In this document: one piece after another, positions 58,018 to 64,000 of the stretch | Position numbering within the stretch: the stretch's first letter is position 1 | How the letters are laid out: each line of letters starts with the position of its first letter | Assembly (NCBI GenBank): GCA_965225625.1 | Contig: CBDDBH010000027.1 | Span: 1-64,000, forward strand | Length of the DNA: 64,000 nt | Reading direction: 5' to 3' | Source: CBDDBH01 sp965225625 | GTDB lineage: Bacteria > Pseudomonadota > Gammaproteobacteria > JADZEE01 | Notes under the pieces: model-generated | Seen by the model: only the letters and a program-made list of their open reading frames with translations | What the model was told of the DNA's origin: nothing | Database searches by the model: none | Translations under genes and position numbers: made by a program

Positions 58018-58803
58018 ATGCCTGACATCACTGAGCACACGATTGAAATCCAGGGCTGCAAGACTTTTTACACGCGCGGCGGTGGCGCAGAGCCCTTGCT
58101 CCTGCTGCACGGCGCCAACGGACGAATGACCTGGGCCCCGCTGCAGGGTACGTTGGCGGAACGTTTCGACACCATCCTGCCCGATCACCCGGGGTATGGC
58201 GCGTCCGACACGACTGACTGGATCGACAGCATTTCCGATCTCGCGTTTTTCTATCTCGACCTGCTTGATGCACTGGAAATCGAAAGCTGCCATCTAGCCG
58301 GTCACTCACTGGGAGGCTGGCTGGCCGCAGAGATCGCCGTTTGTCAGCCCAAACGATTCAAGAGTCTGAGTCTGTGTGCGGCTGCGGGTATCCGTGTCGA
58401 CGACGTGCCAATGGGCGACGTTTTCATGTGGAGCCCGGAGGAGACGATCCGCAATGTTTTCGCTACCGCCGAAGCGCAGCAGACCATGTTGGCCATGCAA
58501 CCCAGCGAGGATGAACTGGAGTTAATGCTCAAGGCACGCCAGATGTCGGCGCGGCTGGCATGGCATCCACGCTTCCATAATCCCGACCTGGCTAAATGGT
58601 TGCACCGGCTTACCATGCCGGTGCTGATCCAATGGGGCGATAGTGACAAGATCTTTCCGCAAGCTTATGCCCATGCTTACAGCGAACTGATCCCCGGTGC
58701 ACAAGTCGAGGTCTATCCCAACTGCGGTCATGTGCCCATGGTCGAAGCCGCCGAGCGCTACCTCGAACACTTTACCGGCTTCCTGGAGGCAGCGTCATCA
58801 TGA
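58018..58803 (+). CDS. Alpha/beta hydrolase
   Basis: 261 residues with a GGAG ribosome site. Full alpha/beta-hydrolase pattern: oxyanion strand LLLLHGANGRMTWAPL, the nucleophile elbow LAGHSLGGWLAAEIA (Ser at about 101), the acid in MPVLIQWGDSDKIFP, and the His in YPNCGHVPMVEAA. The family includes C-C hydrolases of ring-cleavage products and esterases; the size and GGHxP-type ending suit a meta-cleavage product hydrolase, but a general esterase is possible. The stop overlaps the start of an LLM oxidoreductase (ATGA), so the two act in one route. Confidence 0.9.
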   Translation: MPDITEHTIEIQGCKTFYTRGGGAEPLLLLHGANGRMTWAPLQGTLAERFDTILPDHPGYGASDTTDWIDSISDLAFFYLDLLDALEIESCHLAGHSLGGWLAAEIAVCQPKRFKSLSLCAAAGIRVDDVPMGDVFMWSPEETIRNVFATAEAQQTMLAMQPSEDELELMLKARQMSARLAWHPRFHNPDLAKWLHRLTMPVLIQWGDSDKIFPQAYAHAYSELIPGAQVEVYPNCGHVPMVEAAERYLEHFTGFLEAASS

Positions 58804-59972
58804 ACTTCTACTTCTTCAATTTAATGCCCTACGGTGCACTCGATCTCGATTTCGACAAGAAGTACGCGTCGTCGAGCCTGGTCCTCCCCAACAGCTACTA
58901 CGACCCCAAGATCGGACACGCGCTCTACAACCGATATCTCGACGAACTCGAATACGCCGATACGCTGGGCTATGACGGTGTCTGTGTGAACGAGCATCAC
59001 CAGACCGCCTACGGCATGATGCCCACGCCGGGCGTAACCGCGGGTGCGTTGTCGCGTTCGATTAAGAAAGGCAAGGTGTGCGTGCTTGGCCGCGCATTAC
59101 CGCTGCTATCGAACCCGCTGACGGTCGCCGAAGAATTCGCCATGCTCGACAACATCACCGGCGGGCGCTTCATCGCCGGGTTCGTGCGCGGCATCGGCGT
59201 GGAGTATCACGCGACCGGCGTCAATCCGGCTTTTTCGCTGGAGCGCTTCCGCGAAGCACACGATCTGATCATTCGCGCATGGACCGAAGAGGGGCCGTTT
59301 CCGTTTGCGGGAAAACACTACCAATACCAATATGTGAACCTGTGGCCGCGCCCCTATCAGCAGCCACACCCGCCGGTGTGGATCCCCTCGCAGGGCAGTG
59401 CCGAGACTATCCGCTGGGCGGCGCACCCCGATCGCAAATATGTTTACCTCAACGTCTACAGCCCGGTCACGGCGGTCGAGCAGTTTATGGGCATGTACCG
59501 CCAGATCGCTGAAGAGGAGCACGGCTACACAGTCGTGCCCGAACAACTTGGCTTGGCACTTCCTATCTACGTTGCCGAGACCGACGAAATAGCCCGCAAA
59601 GAAGCCAGGCCGCACATCGAGGCATTTTTCAATAAGTTTCTGCGCATACCCAACGAGATGCTGATGCCCCCAGGCTACACGTCCATCTCCTCGCTGAAAG
59701 CCATAGGCATCGCACAGCGTGAATTGCTGATGGGTGGTCACACCATGGAGCGGTTGGATGAACTGGGCATGTTCGTTGTCGGCTCAGCCGCCACGGTACG
59801 CGAGCGTCTCGCCGAATTTGAGGAACGGCTCGGCTTCGGGCAGCTTTGCGCCATCCTGCAGTTCGGCACTCAGCCGCACGAGCAGACCAAGAAGAACCTG
59901 GAATTATTCGCCAGCGAAGTAATGCCGCATTTTCGCGAGACGTCGGCAGTTACCCAAGCTGCTGCGGGGTAG
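58800..59972 (+). CDS. LLM-class flavin-dependent oxidoreductase
   Basis: 390 residues of the bacterial-luciferase-like monooxygenase fold: MNFYFFNLMPYGALDLDFDK, DGVCVNEHHQTAYGMMPTPG, the RFIAGFVRGIGVEYHATGVN loop with flavin contacts, and the C-terminal FVVGSAATVRERLAEFEERL. It would use reduced FMN or F420 and oxygen to insert oxygen into its substrate (Baeyer-Villiger type or dealkylation). It depends on an external flavin reductase, which is not in the window. Coupled to the alpha/beta hydrolase (ATGA). Confidence 0.9.
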   Translation: MNFYFFNLMPYGALDLDFDKKYASSSLVLPNSYYDPKIGHALYNRYLDELEYADTLGYDGVCVNEHHQTAYGMMPTPGVTAGALSRSIKKGKVCVLGRALPLLSNPLTVAEEFAMLDNITGGRFIAGFVRGIGVEYHATGVNPAFSLERFREAHDLIIRAWTEEGPFPFAGKHYQYQYVNLWPRPYQQPHPPVWIPSQGSAETIRWAAHPDRKYVYLNVYSPVTAVEQFMGMYRQIAEEEHGYTVVPEQLGLALPIYVAETDEIARKEARPHIEAFFNKFLRIPNEMLMPPGYTSISSLKAIGIAQRELLMGGHTMERLDELGMFVVGSAATVRERLAEFEERLGFGQLCAILQFGTQPHEQTKKNLELFASEVMPHFRETSAVTQAAAG

Positions 59973-60049
59973 CGGCTGAACTCGCTAGCTGGGCGCCCGG
60001 AGCCTATTACGGAATTTCGTGAACAAAAAGTCGGACGTGGGGAGAGACG

Positions 60050-60355
60050 ATGGCCGCATACTTTATTCTGACTCATACAATCACCGATCTGGAAAAATAT
60101 CGAGCGGAATACATTCCTAAAGTCCGCCCGTTCCTTGCGAAATACAACGGCGAGGTGATCGTTTCTTCGTCCGACGCAGAGCCACTTCAAGGCAAGCCGG
60201 CTGACGGGGTCGTCGTTGTGCGCTTCCCTACGGAGCAGGCCGCACGGGATTTCGTAAACGACCCGGAGTACAAACCTGTGAAAGAACTTCGAGTCGCATT
60301 GACGACGAACGCGAATGCCGTGCTTGCCCCCGAGTTCCAGATGCCGGGGAGTTGA
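60050..60355 (+). CDS. DUF1330 family protein
   Basis: 101 residues from an ATG with GGGGAGAG before it. It has the DUF1330 ferredoxin-like pattern: YFILTHTITDLEKYRAEYIP, YNGEVIVSSSDAEPLQGKPA, VVVRFPTEQAARDFVNDPEY. Function unknown; members often sit in catabolic operons and may be small enzymes or stress proteins. Likely the end of the operon beginning at 58018, though 77 bp separate it from the LLM gene. Confidence 0.85.
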   Translation: MAAYFILTHTITDLEKYRAEYIPKVRPFLAKYNGEVIVSSSDAEPLQGKPADGVVVVRFPTEQAARDFVNDPEYKPVKELRVALTTNANAVLAPEFQMPGS

Positions 60356-60450
60356 ACGATCTGGATCTCAAAGCCGCGCCCTCGCACTGTACGGCGCCAA
60401 TTTAAATTAGTAAATCGCGAGAGTTAGCAGCCGGTGGGGGGAGAACAAAA

Positions 60451-61260
60451 GTGACCCGTATTTCCTCCAATCTCTTACTGGGCATTGCCTTTTTTGCTTT
60501 ATGCATTCAGCTGGCAAATGCAGAGAGTACATATTCTTTTGAATCTTATAACTTCTCAGATAGCTACATCAGGCACAAAAATAATCTTGGCGAGATAAGC
60601 TTCATCATTTCGGATCTGGATAAAAAAGATTCAACCTTTCGAGTTGTTCGAGGTCTCGGAGGGAAATGCAGCTCTTTTGAGTCCGTCAACTACCCTGGCT
60701 TCTATCTCAGGCATCAAAATTTCCGCATCAAACTTCATGAGCTTGATGAGAGTGATCTTTTTAACAAGGATGCGACTTTCTGTTTTACAGATGGCTTGGC
60801 AAGTTCAGAGTTATATTCATTTGAATCACTAAATTATCCTGGGCACTACATTCGCCACAGAGATTATCAACTGTACATTGAGAAAGATGTGGGTGGCTCA
60901 TTCGTAAAGGATGCGACATTTAGACGTGGCCATCGAGAATGGTCGGTGCATGTAGATACACAATTAGGGGAAGTCCAGTGTCCTGCAGGTTATGGTGAAA
61001 CGACAGGCTTTACGGGTGCAGACTTTATATTTACGGGCTGTAAAGAAATTGCGAGTGATGTGGGGAAGCAATGTAAAGTTAATTCAGAATGCCAATATGG
61101 GTGTGCGGTTGATTCAAATGATATTAAGAAAGCGGGTTGTAGTAAGGAAAGTGCAGCTTACGGTGGTAGCTGCCCCGGCATTACAGGTAGGTGCACTAAA
61201 TTGCCTAACGCGGGGAATTTAGTTCAGGAAGGTGAGATATACATTCGTTTCGAGGAATGA
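60451..61260 (+). CDS. Secreted AbfB-type lectin domain protein
   Basis: 269 residues from a GTG with GGGGGGAG upstream. A signal peptide (LLLGIAFFALCIQLANAES) is followed by a beta-trefoil of three repeats: YSFESYNFSDSYIRHKN, CSSFESVNYPGFYLRHQN and YSFESLNYPGHYIRHRD, the signature of the arabinofuranosidase-B carbohydrate-binding domain (CBM42/AbfB). About 100 residues follow with eight cysteines (CPAGYGET, FTGCKE, CKVNSECQYGC, CTKLPN), possibly disulfide-bonded. The gene is clearly richer in AT than all its neighbours, so it is probably a recent import. No hydrolase domain is attached; it may bind surface or plant polysaccharide. Confidence 0.75.
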   Translation: MTRISSNLLLGIAFFALCIQLANAESTYSFESYNFSDSYIRHKNNLGEISFIISDLDKKDSTFRVVRGLGGKCSSFESVNYPGFYLRHQNFRIKLHELDESDLFNKDATFCFTDGLASSELYSFESLNYPGHYIRHRDYQLYIEKDVGGSFVKDATFRRGHREWSVHVDTQLGEVQCPAGYGETTGFTGADFIFTGCKEIASDVGKQCKVNSECQYGCAVDSNDIKKAGCSKESAAYGGSCPGITGRCTKLPNAGNLVQEGEIYIRFEE

Positions 61261-61313
61261 ATATCGCCACTGCTGTCTATCGTTCGGGCGAATATGCGCT
61301 GATACAGATACCT

Positions 61314-62357
61314 TCAACGCCGCAGCACTTCGATCACCGCAGCTGCCATTCGGTTCTCGCCGGGCGGCACATGCGTGCCCACACAGGCATCAAAACGCAC
61401 CTGGAGCGCTGACGGAGCAACGCCGTCTGGCGCGCCGATCACCACGACTTGCGAATGCCGGGTGCTATCACCCCAGGGCTCGCCCCGCGCTAAGGTCACT
61501 CGCTTGCCAACCATCTGCGCGATGACCCGTTTGTCGGGGACTTCGCGTAGCCACAGGATCCCTTTGGCGCGGAACACCGCAAGCGGCAGCGTTTTGAATG
61601 TTTCGTAGACGGCTTCGAAAGCGAGCGGTTCGCTATGGGTCCATGACCAGGTCGCATATTCCGCTGCGTGATTGTGCGAATGGCTGGACCGCGGCTTGTC
61701 CGTTGCGGGATGGACATGTACCTCGGTTGGCTCGTGCGCGGGTGTCGTAGTGTTGGCGTGTGCATCGGTTCCCAGGATCAACGCCAGCGGTACGTTCGCT
61801 TGCGTGGCGTCGGTTAGTCGGGCGTGAGGCCCTATCTCCCCGATCCATTCGTGGATCCGGTTACGTTCGGCCGTATCCACCAGATCCAGTTTGTTGATGA
61901 CGACAATATCGGCACCGCTGATTTGATCAATGGCGAGACTTTTGTCGGTGTTTGTTAGTTCACCGATCTGCTCAGCGTCCACGATCGTGACAATCGCATC
62001 GAGCGCCACCCGGGTCGTCAATTGTGATGACATCTCCAGGCCCATAGCCACCGCTGCCGGATCAGACACGCCGCTGGCTTCGATGACGATGTATTCCGGG
62101 GGCGCGGGATTCGCCAACACCTGGATGACGGCACTGGCTAAATCCTCGCGGATGGTGCAGCAAATACAGCCGTTGGCGAGGCTGATCTGCTCACCTTCGA
62201 CACGCGTAATCAATTGCGAGTCGATGTCGATGTCGCCGAAGTCATTGACCAGCACCGCAATGCGCAAGCCGTGCTCTGCCTGCAGGATACGATTGAGCAG
62301 CGTGGTTTTACCCGCGCCCAGAAAACCGGCAAGGATCGTGACCGGCGTCTTACTCAT
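61314..62357 (-). CDS. CobW/COG0523-type metal-chaperone GTPase
   Basis: 347 residues. G1 P-loop GFLGAGKTTLLNRIL, G2/CxCC motif ANGCICCTIREDL (metal site), the ESE-like VIEASGVSDPAAVA, and NKLDLV (G4) are all visible. A His-rich linker (HVHPATDKPRSSHSHNHAAE) precedes the C-terminal CobW domain (LPLAVFRAKGILWL). The family delivers zinc, iron or cobalt to target enzymes with GTP hydrolysis. His-rich linkers suggest zinc. No clear target gene adjoins; a catabolic metalloenzyme of this region could be the client. Confidence 0.92.
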   Translation of the reverse strand: MSKTPVTILAGFLGAGKTTLLNRILQAEHGLRIAVLVNDFGDIDIDSQLITRVEGEQISLANGCICCTIREDLASAVIQVLANPAPPEYIVIEASGVSDPAAVAMGLEMSSQLTTRVALDAIVTIVDAEQIGELTNTDKSLAIDQISGADIVVINKLDLVDTAERNRIHEWIGEIGPHARLTDATQANVPLALILGTDAHANTTTPAHEPTEVHVHPATDKPRSSHSHNHAAEYATWSWTHSEPLAFEAVYETFKTLPLAVFRAKGILWLREVPDKRVIAQMVGKRVTLARGEPWGDSTRHSQVVVIGAPDGVAPSALQVRFDACVGTHVPPGENRMAAAVIEVLRR

Positions 62358-62529
62358 GCGTCCACCTTAACCGACGTAGACCGTGAATAACCAGTGGTCG
62401 GCTGAACTAATACCCGCTGTCGCGAAGCGGGAGAAAGAGAATTTCGCGGATCCGCCAAATGGGTTCGATGACGTGATAGTGTAGCGCGGCGTGTTTATAA
62501 GGGACGACGATAAATAGCCCGTAAATACC

Positions 62530-63252
62530 ATGGATTTATCCATTATCATTGCTTGCGTTTTAATTTCGTTGCTTGCCGCCGCAATCCATGGCGTCGTGGG
62601 TTTCGGCTTTAACTTCATCGGTGCGCCGGTGTTGTTACTTATATACCCGCGACTGGTACCCGCGCCAATAGTGCTCGTGTCGGTCGTTATGGTCTGCCTC
62701 GTTGGCTGGAAGAGCAGGCAACACATCGTAGTTCGCCACCTTGGCTGGGCAATCGCGGCCAGCGCACTTGGCGCGGTGCTTGCGGGCGTGGCGATCGCGG
62801 CGGTCAGTCTGCGCACTTATCAGGCGCTATTTGGCACAATGCTGCTGGTTGCGGTTGCGGTGAGTCTTGGCGGTTGGCGGCCACGGTTAACGGCTGGCAA
62901 TGCCTCGGTAGCGGGTCTGATATCAGGTTTCATCGGCACGATAACGTCGATAGGCGGACCGCCGGTGGCGTTGCTGTATCAAGGTTTGACGGCTGACCAG
63001 GTGCGCGGAACCTTGTCGGCGTTTTTTCTGCTGACGACGCCGTTTGTGCTGTTTGCACTACTGGGCGCCGGGCGATTGACGCTCATCGAAGTCGAGCTTT
63101 CGGTAGTGCTACTGCCCGGTATGCTGATGGGCTATGCGTGCTCGCGTCTATTGGTCAAGAGACTCGATCAGGGGATGACCCGCATCGGGATTCTAGTGAT
63201 CTCGGCCGTGGGCGCATTCGTGTTGCTTGGCCGCTATTTCGCAACTGGCTGA
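62530..63252 (+). CDS. TauE/SafE-family sulfite/sulfonate exporter
   Basis: 240 residues with eight predicted helices in two half-repeats. The TauE/SafE signature is seen as AAAIHGVVGFGFNFIGAPVL in the first half and AGLISGFIGTITSIGGPPVA in the second. Members export sulfite, sulfoacetate or other organic anions. Located between the CobW GTPase (divergent) and the last Rieske oxygenase (convergent). With the persulfide dioxygenase and SulP genes it adds a third sulfur-linked function to the window, though it is 26 kb away. Confidence 0.88.
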   Translation: MDLSIIIACVLISLLAAAIHGVVGFGFNFIGAPVLLLIYPRLVPAPIVLVSVVMVCLVGWKSRQHIVVRHLGWAIAASALGAVLAGVAIAAVSLRTYQALFGTMLLVAVAVSLGGWRPRLTAGNASVAGLISGFIGTITSIGGPPVALLYQGLTADQVRGTLSAFFLLTTPFVLFALLGAGRLTLIEVELSVVLLPGMLMGYACSRLLVKRLDQGMTRIGILVISAVGAFVLLGRYFATG

Positions 63253-63319
63253 CCTTCACGGTGCGTGGCCACTGGCCGGTGGTCTGCTTTTTTCAGCAAT
63301 GCAGCTCGGGCAAATCGAA

Positions 63320-64000
63320 TTAACCGCCGACGCTGCGCAGCCCCTCATTTTTGTTACTTTGCGCTTCGTTTTCGAGCAGCCGGTCCATGATATGGCGCGA
63401 GTGAACTGCGCCTTTGTCCGACTCCACGGTGAGTGGGAAGATGTAGCCTTTGGCCGTGTCCTCGATGTTCATCTCATCCAGCAATTTCTGCTGGATGTTG
63501 ATAATTTCCTGATCCTGGTGAAACGTGAAATCAATGGCCCTCGTCATGTTTTCGTCCAGGAACCGTCCACCGAAGCGCGGCTGCCGGGCGAGATGCCAGA
63601 AGTAGTAGCAACCTCTCGAATGTGAAGGCACGATGATGTGCGAGGCAAGGATTGAGATGCCTTCCTCTTTTGGCCGGCCGGTTGGCGTTACCCCAACATC
63701 CATAAAAAAGTAGCCAGGTGCCTGCCAATGCATGTTTTGCCAGTGATCGACATGCTCGGGGTAATTGTTAAACGCCTTTTTCCAGATGGGCACCGCGGGT
63801 TTGTCCTCGATCCATCGATTCACTGTAACAGTGTCGCCTTCAACCGTCGTTTTGATTTCCGCCGTCGTCTGGTCATCACTACCAACGGTCTGAGCATGCA
63901 CCGTGGCAATGTGACTGAGGTCGAGGAGATTATCGACCAACAACTGACAGTGGCCATCAACGAACAAGCTGCCGTGCCCCATGTCGACCCAATCTTCACT
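63320..64000 (-). CDS. Rieske oxygenase alpha subunit (VanA-like), C-terminal part, cut by right edge
   Basis: The minus frame is open from the right edge to a stop at 63320, about 227 codons. It is the catalytic half of a VanA/dicamba-demethylase-type Rieske oxygenase: LLVDNLLDLSHIATVHAQTV carries the Asp and His ligands typical of the class, followed by PGYFFMDVGVTPTGR and a C-terminal helical end. The Rieske cluster domain is outside the window. The ATG at 63980-63982 is internal. These enzymes demethylate or hydroxylate with a separate reductase. A fifth, different oxygenase class in one window. Confidence 0.88.
   Translation of the reverse strand, partial: SEDWVDMGHGSLFVDGHCQLLVDNLLDLSHIATVHAQTVGSDDQTTAEIKTTVEGDTVTVNRWIEDKPAVPIWKKAFNNYPEHVDHWQNMHWQAPGYFFMDVGVTPTGRPKEEGISILASHIIVPSHSRGCYYFWHLARQPRFGGRFLDENMTRAIDFTFHQDQEIINIQQKLLDEMNIEDTAKGYIFPLTVESDKGAVHSRHIMDRLLENEAQSNKNEGLRSVGG

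Noticed and set aside
1..64000. CRISPR array
   Set aside because: No regularly spaced direct repeats of 25-40 bp with unique spacers were seen; the repeats present are short, hairpin-type or tandem duplications.

Overview
The window looks like a chromosome segment of an uncultured, moderately GC-rich gammaproteobacterium. The household genes support this (hspQ, djlA, a pqiABC-type lipid-transport cluster, an ispB remnant beside a tRNA-Pro). The catabolic load (five ring-hydroxylating Rieske oxygenases, amidohydrolases, an amidase, an LLM flavoprotein, DUF1329 and SCP2 proteins) fits an environmental degrader. No species can be named. All calls were made by eye from translated sequence.

Layout. 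1-5.3 kb (minus strand): the 5' part of a phage-defence BREX operon in the order brxE-brxA-brxB-brxC, the gene order described for type 6. brxA is frameshifted by a perfect 131-bp tandem duplication, and brxC runs off the left edge. 5.3-9.8 kb: a mosaic border with a hypothetical HTH protein, a tRNA-Glu 3' remnant that could be an attachment scar, a 1,059-bp element with long terminal inverted repeats and a 9-bp target duplication but no transposase, and a scar made of the 3' half of ispB plus the 5' half of a tRNA-Pro. 9.8-21.7 kb: a degraded integrative element of satellite or plasmid type. It has two tyrosine recombinases, a prim-pol/helicase replication protein, an AlpA-like HTH protein, a DUF932 protein, a zinc-ribbon protein, GC-rich palindromes and iteron-like repeats, and many decayed genes and IS relics.

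22-46.4 kb: the catabolic region. It holds Rieske ferredoxins, two large amidohydrolases, a nitroreductase, Rieske oxygenase alpha subunits of several subclasses (one with a beta subunit), an SCP2 protein, an exported amidase, a secreted M29/NicX-like protein, DUF1329 and DinB/MDMPI-like proteins, a persulfide dioxygenase-rhodanese fusion and a SulP transporter. A DDE transposon and an IS1182-family element interrupt it. No electron-transfer reductase is visible, so the oxygenases must borrow one encoded elsewhere. The mix of N-acting hydrolases, CarA/OxoO-like oxygenases and a NicX-like protein suggests a nitrogen-containing (hetero)aromatic substrate; this is inference.

46.4-55.6 kb: hspQ, djlA, then a tightly packed plus-strand cluster: pqiA (frameshifted), pqiB, a pqiC-like lipoprotein, a LolA-like outer-membrane lipoprotein-sorting protein, an RND/MMPL transporter with a C-terminal cyclic-nucleotide-binding domain, and a small membrane protein. 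It reads as one envelope lipid-trafficking module. 55.7-64 kb: RidA with an exported amidohydrolase, YCII-like, alpha/beta-hydrolase, LLM oxidoreductase and DUF1330 proteins, an AT-rich secreted AbfB-lectin gene, a CobW-type GTPase, a TauE/SafE exporter, and a fifth Rieske oxygenase cut by the right edge.

Several genes carry single-frame breaks (primase N-terminus, pqiA, a C15 tract in the MDMPI-like gene). These may be real decay or phase variation, or they may be uncorrected indels in the assembly; reads are needed to tell.
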